A DNA stretch of 64,000 bases, taken from assembly GCF_937912035.1 (NCBI RefSeq), contig NZ_CALDPF010000034.1, positions 120,491 to 184,490 on the forward strand. The letters run 5' to 3'. The notes beneath the pieces are model-generated. The model made no database searches. It was not told the origin of the DNA and worked only from the letters and a program-made list of their open reading frames with translations. This DNA is from an uncultured Bacteroides sp. Lineage in GTDB: Bacteria; Bacteroidota; Bacteroidia; Bacteroidales; Bacteroidaceae. The stretch's first letter is position 1. Each line of letters opens with the position of its first letter. The position numbers and the translations under genes were made by a program. Shown piece by piece: positions 24,840 to 34,876 of the stretch.

Positions 24840-27776
24840 TTAAAAGTTCAACTCCACTCCAAGTGTAAACTGTCTTGTCATAGGATACTGGGCACGATAG
24901 ATATTGGCGCTCACCTCAGGATCAAGCCCCGTAAATCCGGTGAAAGTCAGAAGATTCTGCCCCTGAACAAACACACGCGCGGCATCGAAGAAACGAGTTT
25001 TCCCCAAAACATCTTTTGGAAGACTATATGACAACATAAGGTTTTTCAGCCTCAGGAACGACGCGTTTTCCAGATAGTGAGTATCAAACTGAGGAGTCAC
25101 TCCATGACGTGGAATATCCGTCACGTCACCCGGCTTCTTCCAGCGGTCGTACAGCAGACGGTTCGACTGGTTGTACGATGTGTAAAGCCCGTTACTCTCG
25201 TCCATCAGACGGTCATTGTTATAAACCCACCTGTCCGCCATCCAGCTGAACTGTGCAGAAAGCATCAGTCCTTTCCACGAAAGAGTTGTTCCGAAACCAC
25301 CCTGCCATGGAGCGTCAAAGCTTTTTCCCTCGATGAACACACGGTTTTCTTCGCTGAATTCATTTGTTATCTCACCATCCTTTGTGTACCACAGAGCATC
25401 ACCGTTTGCAGGATTCACCCCCGCATATCTCACCATATAGAAACCACTCACGGTCTGTCCCACGGCATACATCGTCACATTGCTGTCCACATACTCGTCT
25501 ATACCGTTATAAAGTTCCGTCAGTTTGTTCTTGTTGTAAGAAACATTTGCCGTCACATTCCATGAGAAATCCTTATTGCTGAAAACAGTAGCGTCCACCG
25601 AAAGTTCAACACCACGGTTCACCATGGCGCCCACATTGTCCCAATATGCACCGTAACCTCCATCAGCATAGCTCACAGGAACCTGCATAAGCATATCTGT
25701 AGTAAGCTTGTTATAGAATTCGGCCGTAAGGTTCAGGCGGTTAAAGAATCCCAGACGAAGACCAACGTTTGTTGTCCAAAGCTTTTCCCATGTAAGCTCT
25801 TTATTTCCTCTCTGCGAAGGAGAGATGCCCGTTTCGCCCATATAATTGTTATTTCCTGTAACAAGTGCCAGGTGTTCATAATTAGGGATTGAAGAGTTAC
25901 CAGATGTACCTGTACTGAAAGTGAGCTGTGCATTTGTAAGCCACCCGTATCCGCTAAGGAAATCTTCCCGTCGCATATCCCACATCAGCCCGACAGACCA
26001 GAATCCGGCCCAACGGTTTCCCCGTCCGAAGCGTGATGAAGCGTCGGCACGCACGGAGAAATCTGCATAGTATTTGCTATTGTAATTATATTCAGCACGG
26101 CCGAAGAACGACAAGAAGCCATAATCGCTGGTTGTATCACTCCATGATGAAGCATACGAACCTGAAGCCATATTTGTCAAGGCATCATTTGTCTGTCCGT
26201 CCGTCACAGCCTGAAACGACTCATAGTGATAGTTCACACCTTCCTGACCAATCATGAAGTTCAGGTCATGAACATCGTCCACATTCATACGGTAATTGGC
26301 AGTATTGGTTACAGTAAGTGTAAGCCCGTCCGACGAAGCCCTGCCGGCAGAACCCGAACCATTATTAAGTATATAGCTTGGGAAAGACTGCATAAAGCTT
26401 GTAGAATGAGAGTAATCCGCGCCGAACTGCGAACGTATTGTCAGATTCTCAATAGGAGTTACTTCTGCAAAAACCGACGAAATAACCTTATATGTCTTAT
26501 GTTTCACCGGATTGTTCTGCATCCATTCTATAGGATTCTGACCTGCTCCGTTCCATTCACCTTCAGTCTGCGAAGCCACCGATCCGTCGGCATTATAAGG
26601 ATTCCAGTAAGGCAACATGAAGTGCGAAGCCGAGATAGGGGCATACAGCGCATATTCGCCATCCTCGGCCTGCTCTATGTCCTCGTATGCCAGCAGTGTG
26701 TTTGTCCCCAGCTTCAGCCATTCCTTGGCACGGTTCTCAATGTTTGCCCTGAAGTTATAACGACGGAAGGCAGAACCGATAGTGATACCGTCCTGATCGA
26801 AGAAGCTACCTGATACGTAATAATTAGTCTTGTCAGTAGCCCCGTTCACAGAAATATCATAATTCTGAGATGGTGCATTATTGTTATAAACAGCATCCAT
26901 CCAGTTTATATCTATATCCTTAATCCTGTTATAAAAATCATCACCCTGGTCCATGCCTATTTCTTTTTCATACTGTATGCGCTCTGCAGTATTCATCAGA
27001 TTCCAGTTATTTCCGGCAAGCTGTGAAAATCCCCACTGGCCACGGAATGTAACCTTTGCGCCGTCAGTGTTGCGGCCACGCTTGGTGGTGATGACCACAA
27101 CACCGTTTGCTGCACGCGCACCATAGATAGATGTAGAAGAAGCATCTTTCAATACAGAAATACTTTCTATATCACTTGGGCTGATTGCGTTAAAACTTGA
27201 AGCTTCTACAGGCACACCATCAAGAATAAACAATGGCGAAGTTCCTGAATTGATAGAGTTGGTACCACGAATCTGGAAAGTGGCAGCTGCACTTGGCTCA
27301 CCTGAATTCGAAATAACTGTCAAACCAGGTGTCTGTCCTTGTAAGGCCTGATCAAAGCTTGCAGTAGGAACGTTTTCCAGTTTTTCACTTTTTACAGTAG
27401 AAACAGAACCTGCAATAGTCCCTTTCTTACGTACACCGTAAGCCACTACAACCACCTCATCTATCATCTCCGCATCGGATTTCAAACTCACGTTCAAAAC
27501 TCCGGTGGACGCATTCACCTTATGGCTCTGCGCCTGCATACCGATGTATGAGAAAACCAAGGTAGCATTCGCTGCTCCCTTCACCTCGAAGCTGTAGTTA
27601 CCATCTATATCGGTAACCACACCATTAGTAGTTCCCTCTTGCAATACTGTTGCACCTATCAACGGTTCGTTGTCCTCATGACTTGTAACCGTTCCTTTCA
27701 CCACAAAATTTTGGGCAAAAGACGAGTGTAACGTAAATAATGCGAGAGAGATAAACAAAAGAATAAATCTTTTCAT
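24840..27776 (-). CDS. SusC/RagA-family TonB-linked outer membrane transporter
   Basis: A 978-residue protein. A signal peptide (MKRFILLFISLALFTLHSSFAQ) is followed by a carboxypeptidase-regulatory-like domain (about 25-105: VKGTVTSHEDNEPLIGATVLQEGT), a TonB box region EVVVVAYGVRKKG, a plug domain (about 120-230: LQGQTPGLTVISNSGEPS, SVLKDASSTSIYGARAANGVVVI) and a 22-strand-type barrel ending QFTLGVELNF. With the adjacent SusD it forms the importer that takes up oligomers with TonB energy. It is the first gene of the nine-gene operon. No sigma/anti-sigma or hybrid regulator is adjacent, so control lies elsewhere or uses the long leader. Confidence 0.96.
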   Translation of the reverse strand: MKRFILLFISLALFTLHSSFAQNFVVKGTVTSHEDNEPLIGATVLQEGTTNGVVTDIDGNYSFEVKGAANATLVFSYIGMQAQSHKVNASTGVLNVSLKSDAEMIDEVVVVAYGVRKKGTIAGSVSTVKSEKLENVPTASFDQALQGQTPGLTVISNSGEPSAAATFQIRGTNSINSGTSPLFILDGVPVEASSFNAISPSDIESISVLKDASSTSIYGARAANGVVVITTKRGRNTDGAKVTFRGQWGFSQLAGNNWNLMNTAERIQYEKEIGMDQGDDFYNRIKDIDINWMDAVYNNNAPSQNYDISVNGATDKTNYYVSGSFFDQDGITIGSAFRRYNFRANIENRAKEWLKLGTNTLLAYEDIEQAEDGEYALYAPISASHFMLPYWNPYNADGSVASQTEGEWNGAGQNPIEWMQNNPVKHKTYKVISSVFAEVTPIENLTIRSQFGADYSHSTSFMQSFPSYILNNGSGSAGRASSDGLTLTVTNTANYRMNVDDVHDLNFMIGQEGVNYHYESFQAVTDGQTNDALTNMASGSYASSWSDTTSDYGFLSFFGRAEYNYNSKYYADFSVRADASSRFGRGNRWAGFWSVGLMWDMRREDFLSGYGWLTNAQLTFSTGTSGNSSIPNYEHLALVTGNNNYMGETGISPSQRGNKELTWEKLWTTNVGLRLGFFNRLNLTAEFYNKLTTDMLMQVPVSYADGGYGAYWDNVGAMVNRGVELSVDATVFSNKDFSWNVTANVSYNKNKLTELYNGIDEYVDSNVTMYAVGQTVSGFYMVRYAGVNPANGDALWYTKDGEITNEFSEENRVFIEGKSFDAPWQGGFGTTLSWKGLMLSAQFSWMADRWVYNNDRLMDESNGLYTSYNQSNRLLYDRWKKPGDVTDIPRHGVTPQFDTHYLENASFLRLKNLMLSYSLPKDVLGKTRFFDAARVFVQGQNLLTFTGFTGLDPEVSANIYRAQYPMTRQFTLGVELNF

Positions 27777-28346
27777 CTTCCGCTAGTAAATATTAAATAT
27801 TAAAAATTAAACGAATATTCATACAAATGAATAAATACATAAATATGCTTCACAATCATATATTTCCTCTGAAATTACGACACATACTCATGCTATTAAG
27901 ATAACATATCAGTACATAAAGAATGTAATTCAGAAACACTTTTCTATATATACATTACAGGTACTAAAAAATGAGTCACATACTTTGACATTTTGAAACA
28001 CAAGATACCTATTAACAAAAAACAGAAAAAATCCCATTAAATAATTCATCTTTAATCCTTAAGTTTAATTTTATGTGCTGCAAATTTACAAAAGTATGTT
28101 ATAACATAAAAATGAAAAATGTAGATATTACATTTCAAAATAAACGGCTTTGCTTACAATACATTTATTCATATTACACTTTACTGTATAAACAGTTATA
28201 AATATAACATATCGTCAGCAAAACCATTCACATTAATACAATATAATCGCCATTACAAATGTAACATTACTTACGATTTGAAAGCATAAATATTGTTAAT
28301 CCGTATATTTATAACTATATTATACAGACTAAAATAAATTCGAATG
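27777..28346 (-). promoter_or_regulatory. Long leader region upstream of SusC with candidate -7 element
   Basis: This 570-bp AT-rich gap has no gene. On the minus strand TAAATTTG (28081-28088) fits the Bacteroidetes -7 element, though a matching -33 element is not clear. If used, it would give a 5' leader of nearly 300 nt, long enough for RNA-level control. I see no named riboswitch. Confidence 0.35.
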
Positions 28347-29624
28347 TTAATCCTGTTTAATTTGAGTTACAAGAACCTTGTCAATCCTTGCCCCATCCAT
28401 ATCAACTACTTCGAAGTTAAAACCGTTCCATTGAAGAGTTTCCCCACTCTGAGGTACATGTTGAAGATGTTGGAGTATAAGTCCTCCAAGGGTATGGAAA
28501 TCCGATACTTCGAACAGCTCCGGACGGTTGAAATAATTAAGAAAATCGTACATAGGGCACTGTCCGTCAACCAACCATCCGTCGTTATTGACTCTCTTGA
28601 TAATGTCCGGTTCATCATCGGCATCATCTACAGTTCCAACCAATCCTTCCAGAATATCTTTCAGCGTTATAATACCGGTACATGCCCCAAACTCGTCACA
28701 TACAAGAGCACGGCTGATTTTCTTCATCTTCATTTGTTCCAAGACCTTATATACATTCATGTTCTCATGAAAGAACACTGCATTCTGGGTCAAAGATACC
28801 AGATTGAAATCATCTTCATTCAAATGTAATACCAAATCCTTCAAATGAATAACACCTTTTACATGATCAAGATCGCCATCGGCTATAGGATAGAACTCAT
28901 AAAGATTGTCGCTTACTATAGTTTTCACATCATCCACAGTCATATCTGTGTCCAACCATACTATATCCGACTTATGTGTCATAATAGAGCTGACTTTCAA
29001 ATCACCTAAAAGGAACACTCTCTGCATGATATCCTGTTCCACAGGCTGTACTTCGCCGTCTTCAGCTCCTTCTTTTATTATAGACTTGATCTCTTCTTCC
29101 GTCACCTTGTTATCCTCTTCTTTTACACCAAGGAGATTGAAGATAATCTCAGTGCTCTTTGCAAGCAGCCATACGAAAGGAAGTGCAATGACTGAAAGAA
29201 CATTCATAGGCTGTGCCATTACCTTTGCAGCCTTTTCTGCCATACTCATACCTATACGCTTAGGTACGAGTTCACCAAAAATGATAGTTAGATATGTAAC
29301 TACTACTACGATTATACCTTGAGCCAATCCGAATGCATAAGAAGATGAAACTCCCCATGATTTCATAGCCTCAGTCAGATCGACTGCAATCTGGTTTCCG
29401 GAATAGATACCGGTGAGGATTCCTATAAGAGTAATACCAATTTGTACTGTTGAAAGAAACCTGTCTGGTTCATTAGCAAGTTTTAGAGCTGTTTTTGCCG
29501 ATTTGTTTCCGTTTTTAGCGTCAGCGGAAAGACGTGATTTACGGGCTGAAATAAGTGCTACCTCGGACATTGCGAAAACTCCATTAAGCAATATCAACCC
29601 GATAATAATAAAAATTTCGTTCAT
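28347..29624 (-). CDS. CNNM/DUF21 and CBS-domain membrane protein (CorC/HlyC-type)
   Basis: The ATG at 29622-29624 gives 425 residues (MNEIFIIIGLILLNGVFAMSEVAL), matching the family start; the open frame to 29678 is an unlikely extension. The DUF21/CNNM membrane domain (about 1-190) includes SEVALISARKSRL and IGITLIGILTGIYSG. A CBS pair follows (about 205-325: VSSIMTHKSDIVWLD, VKGVIHLKDLVLHL, ISRALVCDEFGACTGIITLKDILEGLVG), then a CorC/HlyC C-terminal domain (about 340-425) ending ARIDKVLVTQIKQD. The family is linked to magnesium and other cation transport. It is a single gene divergent from xusA. Confidence 0.92.
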   Translation of the reverse strand: MNEIFIIIGLILLNGVFAMSEVALISARKSRLSADAKNGNKSAKTALKLANEPDRFLSTVQIGITLIGILTGIYSGNQIAVDLTEAMKSWGVSSSYAFGLAQGIIVVVVTYLTIIFGELVPKRIGMSMAEKAAKVMAQPMNVLSVIALPFVWLLAKSTEIIFNLLGVKEEDNKVTEEEIKSIIKEGAEDGEVQPVEQDIMQRVFLLGDLKVSSIMTHKSDIVWLDTDMTVDDVKTIVSDNLYEFYPIADGDLDHVKGVIHLKDLVLHLNEDDFNLVSLTQNAVFFHENMNVYKVLEQMKMKKISRALVCDEFGACTGIITLKDILEGLVGTVDDADDEPDIIKRVNNDGWLVDGQCPMYDFLNYFNRPELFEVSDFHTLGGLILQHLQHVPQSGETLQWNGFNFEVVDMDGARIDKVLVTQIKQD

Positions 29625-29795
29625 ATATATATTAAATGTTTTCAACAGCAAAAATAATAGATTGTTCACGCTTAACACAAATTAATAACATTCTATTAGA
29701 AAGTTTTAACAATATGTTTATTATCAATTTTGAGCTATACCTAAAAATAATTAGATACACCGCAAAAACAGTAAGAAATATACCTAAAAATTGCG

Positions 29796-29827
29796 ATTGC
29801 GACAAAAAGCCTATGACAGTAACTTTG
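29796..29827 (+). promoter_or_regulatory. Candidate xus operon promoter
   Basis: TAACTTTG at 29820-29827 is a good -7 element. ATTG at 29796-29799, 20 nt upstream, is an acceptable -33 element. The xusA start codon follows 48 nt later. The 29625-29874 gap contains no gene. Confidence 0.5.
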
Positions 29828-29874
29828 CATCCGGAATTAAAGAATCAGAAAATATATTTATAAGGTATTAGTTT

Positions 29875-32259
29875 ATGGGCAAAACACTGTGGAGTCAGTA
29901 TTTTAAATTTTTATTTCTGTTTACCGCTATGGCTTTTTGTTTAACAGCCAAAGCTGAAGTCCGGAAAATTATCCTGTCCGGAACAGTAAAATCGACAGAC
30001 AAGAATCCTGTAGATTTTGCAACGGTTTATCTGAAGAACACCAACTTCGGATGTACCACTAATGAAAAAGGTGAATACACACTTAATGCTCCTGCTGGAG
30101 AATACACTCTTGTTGTTTCAGCAATAGGTTTCGAGACATACGAAAAGAATGTAACAATAAGCAATCAAAATTACAATCACAAAGTAACATTGAAACCGTC
30201 TGTAACAGAACTGGACGAAGTGGTTGTAGTGTCGAACGGTGTAAGTCGTCTCAAGCGCTCGGCGTTCAATGCAGTGGCTGTAGATACAAAGGATATGAAG
30301 AACAGCACGAAGAGCCTTAGCGATGCACTGGCCAAAGCTCCGGGTATGAAGCTCAGGGAATCAGGTGGTGTAGGTTCGGACATGCAGATGATGCTCGACG
30401 GATTTAGCGGCAAACACGTAAAGATCTTTATAGACGGTGTTCCACAGGAAGGTGTTGGAAGCTCGTTCGGCCTCAACAATATTCCAGTAAACTTTGCCGA
30501 AAGAATAGAAGTATATAAAGGAGTAGTTCCGGTAGGGTTCGGTTCGGATGCCATAGGAGGAGTTATCAATATAGTAACAAACAAAAAAAAACGTAACTGG
30601 TTTCTGGATGCTTCGTACTCATACGGTTCGTTCAATACACATAAATCGAACGTTCATTTCGGACAGTCTTTGAAAAACGGATTTACCTACGAAATAAATG
30701 CTTTCCAAAACTATTCAGACAATAATTATTACATAGACGGTCCGATAAAGGATTTCGAAACAGGAAATATAAATGCCGGAACAGGCAGAGTAAAAAGGTT
30801 CAATGACACTTATCACAACGAAGCTGTCATCGGGAAAATAGGAGTCGTGGACAAGATATGGGCAGACCGCCTTATGTTCGGATTTACCTATTCAAACATG
30901 TACCAGGACATACAGACCGGCGTGCGACAGAATATTGTCTATGGAGAGAAACACAGGAAAGGTCACTCGTTTATGCCTTCTGTGGAATATAGAAAAAGAG
31001 ACCTTATAGTTAAGGGGCTTGAACTGACACTGACAGGAAATTACAACAGGAACACTACTTATAATGTAGATACTGCAGCCTACGAATACAACTGGCTGGG
31101 CGACAAAAAACTGATGAATTCCCGTGGCGAACAGTCTTATCAGTATTCGCGTGCAGACAATGACAACTGGAACAGCACACTTACACTGAACTACAGAATA
31201 GGCAAGGCACATTTCATCACATTTAATAATGTGTTCAATGCATTCAGACGCGAAAACACTTCCCTACTGACAAAGGAAGAACAGACAGATCCGATAGACA
31301 AACGTACAAGAAAAAATATCAGCGGACTTTCATACAGACTGATGATGTCGGAAAGATGGAATTTTTCAGCTTTCGCAAAGCAATATTTGCAGTATGTGTC
31401 AGGTCCGCAAGCCACAGACTCCAATAATTCAGACTTTGTGCGTACAGACAGAAAAGTAAGCTCAACAGGCTACGGAGCGGCAGGTACATTCTTCGTAATA
31501 CCTTCATTGCAGATAAAACTCTCGTATGAAAAAGCCTACCGTCTGCCTACCATTGAGGAAATGTTCGGTGATGAAGATCTGGAAATGGGTGATGTAAGTA
31601 TTCGCCCTGAGAGCAGTGACAATATAAATCTGAATATAAGCTATAACAAGACTTTTGGCAAACATAGTATTTATCTGGAAGGTGGACTTGTATATCGTGA
31701 TACAAAGGATTATATACAGAGAAACATTGCCGACCTCAGCGGTGGCAAAATGGCTGCAACATATATCAACTACGGAAAGGTTCTTACCAAAGGAGTTAAT
31801 GCTTCAATAAGATACGGATTCAGCAATTGGCTGAGTATCGGAGGGAATTTCACCCGAATGGATGTAAGGGACAATCAGGAAATGGCAATAGGTACCAACC
31901 AGCCTAATCTGGCTTACAAGGAACGTATGCCAAACATACCTTATATGTTTGCCGATTCGGACATAAACCTATACTGGCACAACCTGTTTGAAAAAGGTAA
32001 CACACTAACCTTTACTTACGACAACCAGTATCTGCACAGCTTTTCATACTATTCGCAGGTAATAGGCTCAAGCAGCGATTACATAGTACCAAATCAGTTT
32101 TCGCACAACATAAGCCTTTCATACAGCATGAAGAAAGGAAGATACAACATCTCCTTCGAATGTCGCAACCTGACGGATGAAAAGCTATACGACAATTTCA
32201 GTCTCCAGAAAGCAGGAAGAGCTTTCTACGGAAAACTGAGAGTATATTTCGGAAAATAA
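29875..32259 (+). CDS. xusA: TonB-dependent outer membrane receptor, XusA-like
   Basis: A 794-residue protein. Signal peptide (to about 28, ending TAKA), a carboxypeptidase-regulatory-like domain (about 35-110: ILSGTVKSTDKNPVDFATVYLKNT), a TonB box region (DEVVVVSNGVSRLKRSAF), a plug (LAKAPGMKLRESGGVGSD, VYKGVVPVGFGSDAIGGVINIVT) and a barrel ending YGKLRVYFGK. A receptor followed by a DUF4374 lipoprotein and a PepSY-type membrane protein is the order of the XusABC system of B. thetaiotaomicron, which takes up siderophores made by other bacteria. The gene symbol rests on that gene order and the partner families. Iron-responsive control is expected but I do not identify an operator. Confidence 0.85.
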   Translation: MGKTLWSQYFKFLFLFTAMAFCLTAKAEVRKIILSGTVKSTDKNPVDFATVYLKNTNFGCTTNEKGEYTLNAPAGEYTLVVSAIGFETYEKNVTISNQNYNHKVTLKPSVTELDEVVVVSNGVSRLKRSAFNAVAVDTKDMKNSTKSLSDALAKAPGMKLRESGGVGSDMQMMLDGFSGKHVKIFIDGVPQEGVGSSFGLNNIPVNFAERIEVYKGVVPVGFGSDAIGGVINIVTNKKKRNWFLDASYSYGSFNTHKSNVHFGQSLKNGFTYEINAFQNYSDNNYYIDGPIKDFETGNINAGTGRVKRFNDTYHNEAVIGKIGVVDKIWADRLMFGFTYSNMYQDIQTGVRQNIVYGEKHRKGHSFMPSVEYRKRDLIVKGLELTLTGNYNRNTTYNVDTAAYEYNWLGDKKLMNSRGEQSYQYSRADNDNWNSTLTLNYRIGKAHFITFNNVFNAFRRENTSLLTKEEQTDPIDKRTRKNISGLSYRLMMSERWNFSAFAKQYLQYVSGPQATDSNNSDFVRTDRKVSSTGYGAAGTFFVIPSLQIKLSYEKAYRLPTIEEMFGDEDLEMGDVSIRPESSDNINLNISYNKTFGKHSIYLEGGLVYRDTKDYIQRNIADLSGGKMAATYINYGKVLTKGVNASIRYGFSNWLSIGGNFTRMDVRDNQEMAIGTNQPNLAYKERMPNIPYMFADSDINLYWHNLFEKGNTLTFTYDNQYLHSFSYYSQVIGSSSDYIVPNQFSHNISLSYSMKKGRYNISFECRNLTDEKLYDNFSLQKAGRAFYGKLRVYFGK

Positions 32260-32285
32260 ATGATAAATATAAAACGAGTAAAGAT

Positions 32286-33680
32286 ATGAATAAAAAGAAT
32301 TTCATCAAAAGCGCAGCTATCGTATTTGGAATAGCTGTTTCTGCCGCATCTTGCACAGAAGAGAATATCGGTAACGATAATAATAACAACAATTCAAAAG
32401 GACAATACGTAATAGCCGCATCCGTTACAGCATCAGGAAATACCACCAACGTACTTCTTACAGCCTCATCGCTTGATGAAGGGACTGTATCAACGAAAAA
32501 CAACGGCCTTGTGAACGACGGAGCCACACAGTGGATATACTATAACAACCAGTACCTTTACGGACTGGCATACAATCAGGGGAATGCAGGTGTAACCACA
32601 TCATTCATCCTTGATGCAAACAATGATATCAAAAAGAGAAACGGCGAATTCGCTATCAGACGATTTACAACTTTCGGCACATACGGAAAGTACATCATGA
32701 CTACATCTACAGGCGACGGACCTACAGAGTGGAACGACGAGAACGGTTACACTCCGAAATCATTCCTGATTTCTTATCTTGATGCAGCAGGAGAAAAATA
32801 CACCACAAACGATACTAAAAACGAAAAGTATCTGTCGGAAAATTTCCTTGGCAACGGAGAATATGTAACCTTAGCCGGCATTCTTGAAAATAACGGCAAA
32901 ATATTTTCTGCAGCTATTCCTATGGGACTGAGCCAGTATGGAACAAAATTTGAGAATGGGAAATGGGTTTTGCCAGGCAATGAGGATTTGATAAAGACAG
33001 AAGCAGGCGGTAGCGGAAGCAGCTCATACAAGAAAGATGAACTGCAATGGACCCAATACCCGAATGAATGTCACATAGCAATATTCAGTGACGAGAGTCT
33101 TACAGAAAAGAAAATCATAACAACAGACAAGATAAGCTATGCGGCAGGAAGGATGAAATCGCAGTACTACCAGATGGTATGGAGTGCAGGCAACGGTGAT
33201 ATTTATGTATTTTCACCAAGTTATGCCAAAACAATGACAGACAACCGCCAGCAGACTACACTACCTGCAGGAGTAGTTAGAATACCTGCAGGAACAGAAA
33301 GCTTTGACGATTACTACTGCAACATCGAAGAACAGACAGGTGGAAAATCATTCATGCGCTGTTGGCCTATTGCTGACGATTATTTCCTTTTGCTAATGTA
33401 TGACCGTCCATTCTCCGAAACAGGATATACAGCAAACCAGCTTGCAATCTTCAAAGCAGAAGACAAGAAGATTACTTACGTATCAGGAATGCCTTCTGAC
33501 ATAAGCGGATTCGGCAACACTCCATACGTGGAAAACGGAAAGGCATATATTGCCGTAACTACTACGTCTGGTTATCCGGCTATCTACAGAATTGATCCTG
33601 CCACAGGAGCTGCCACAAAAGGACTAACAGTAGAAGCAACACAACTTTCGGGTGTTGGAAGACTTAACATAACTGAATAA
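32286..33680 (+). CDS. xusB: DUF4374 surface lipoprotein, XusB-like siderophore-binding protein
   Basis: A 464-residue lipoprotein (MNKKNFIKSAAIVFGIAVSAASC, lipobox AASC), followed by an Asn-rich linker. The rest shows repeating beta-blade segments (YVIAASVTASGNTTNVLLTASSL, QWIYYNNQYLYGLAYNQGN, TYGKYIMTTSTGDG, SFLISYLDAAG) consistent with the DUF4374 propeller. It lies between the TonB receptor and the PepSY protein, as xusB does in B. thetaiotaomicron, where it binds ferric enterobactin and is needed for xenosiderophore use. The intergenic gap to xusA is 26 bp. Confidence 0.85.
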   Translation: MNKKNFIKSAAIVFGIAVSAASCTEENIGNDNNNNNSKGQYVIAASVTASGNTTNVLLTASSLDEGTVSTKNNGLVNDGATQWIYYNNQYLYGLAYNQGNAGVTTSFILDANNDIKKRNGEFAIRRFTTFGTYGKYIMTTSTGDGPTEWNDENGYTPKSFLISYLDAAGEKYTTNDTKNEKYLSENFLGNGEYVTLAGILENNGKIFSAAIPMGLSQYGTKFENGKWVLPGNEDLIKTEAGGSGSSSYKKDELQWTQYPNECHIAIFSDESLTEKKIITTDKISYAAGRMKSQYYQMVWSAGNGDIYVFSPSYAKTMTDNRQQTTLPAGVVRIPAGTESFDDYYCNIEEQTGGKSFMRCWPIADDYFLLLMYDRPFSETGYTANQLAIFKAEDKKITYVSGMPSDISGFGNTPYVENGKAYIAVTTTSGYPAIYRIDPATGAATKGLTVEATQLSGVGRLNITE

Positions 33681-33699
33681 AAAAAATTAAAAGACTGGA

Positions 33700-34818
33700 A
33701 TGAAAAAACTACTATACAAAATACATCTATGGCTATCCATACCGCTTGGAATAATAATCACAATAATCTGTTTCACCGGAGCCACACTTGTATTCGAACA
33801 GGATATCACACGTGCCCTCAACAAGTACCTTTATCAGGTGGAAATACCGCAGGGGAAAGAAAGGCTGAATCCTTCCAAAGTCATAAATATCGTCCAAAAG
33901 AGACACGGCGAAATGAAGATTTCATCCGTAAGCATCCCCAAAGCAGCAGATGCTACATATCAGATAAGTTTCAGTAACGGAGGAAAGAAAGTACTTTTCG
34001 TCAACCCTTATACCGGAGAAAGCATAGGATGGTCAAAATCATATCCTTTCTTTCAGACAATGAGGAAACTGCACAGGTGGTTCCTTGATGTTCCTAAGAG
34101 TAAAGGCAGCATGTCAACCGGTAAACTTATAGTAGGGATTTCCACTATAGCAATGACAATAATCCTCATAAGCGGGCTGGTAATATGGATTCCACGCACA
34201 CGTAAGGCTCTGAAGAACAGACTTACAGTAGCTTGCGGCAAAGGTACAAAACGACTGATGTACGATTCGCACGTAGCACTCGGCTTCTATGCCACAATAT
34301 TCCTACTTCTTATGGCACTGACCGGACCTACATGGTCGTTCGGTTGGTATAGAGAAGCTGCTTACTCACTCCTTGGAGCCGAACCTCAAGCCCAGAGCCA
34401 ACAAGCCGGACACGGACACAGTCACGGGCATGATGACAAAAAAGATAGCGGCAAGACAGAACGCAAACAGGAAAATGCCATAGCATACGATGCTGCCCTA
34501 AAGGAAATACGAAGTCTCTACTCTGAATACTACTATATCAAACTGAGCAAAAACGAAGCTACTGTATCACTGAACAAAAACGGATACAGGAGTAAGTCGG
34601 ACAATGTAAAGTTCAACCCGAAGACCGGACAAATAACCGAAATCAGGAAATTCGAGGATAACAGTGTGAGACAGAACCTCAGAGGACTGATTTATTCGCT
34701 GCACGTAGGTACATGGGGCGGTCCTGTTACCAAAATCCTATATTTCCTGGCTGCACTGATAGGTGCCACTCTCCCACTGACCGGATACTATCTTTGGCTT
34801 AAAAAGAAGATGAGGTAA
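33700..34818 (+). CDS. xusC: PepSY-associated inner membrane protein, XusC-like
   Basis: A 372-residue protein with four or five membrane helices: about 8-32 (WLSIPLGIIITIICFTGAT), 145-167 (LIVGISTIAMTIILISGLVIW), 190-210 (LGFYATIFLLLMALTGPTW) and 345-367. It has the PepSY_TM start (LYKIHLWLSIPLGI) and conserved histidines (MRKLHRWF, LHVGTWGG). Such proteins are thought to reduce or release iron from siderophores in the periplasm (family-level inference). A striking insert near residues 238-255 is His-rich (GHGHSHGHDD) and probably binds metal. It begins 19 bp after xusB and completes the operon. Confidence 0.87.
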   Translation: MKKLLYKIHLWLSIPLGIIITIICFTGATLVFEQDITRALNKYLYQVEIPQGKERLNPSKVINIVQKRHGEMKISSVSIPKAADATYQISFSNGGKKVLFVNPYTGESIGWSKSYPFFQTMRKLHRWFLDVPKSKGSMSTGKLIVGISTIAMTIILISGLVIWIPRTRKALKNRLTVACGKGTKRLMYDSHVALGFYATIFLLLMALTGPTWSFGWYREAAYSLLGAEPQAQSQQAGHGHSHGHDDKKDSGKTERKQENAIAYDAALKEIRSLYSEYYYIKLSKNEATVSLNKNGYRSKSDNVKFNPKTGQITEIRKFEDNSVRQNLRGLIYSLHVGTWGGPVTKILYFLAALIGATLPLTGYYLWLKKKMR

Positions 34819-34876
34819 CAAAACTCCAAACATCAAATCAGAAAGTTAGTAACGAGCTAACATATTCTATAAATAT

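Noticed and set aside
28081..28346. Riboswitch in the SusC leader
   Set aside because: The leader is long, but I could not find conserved riboswitch core sequences or a convincing antiterminator arrangement.
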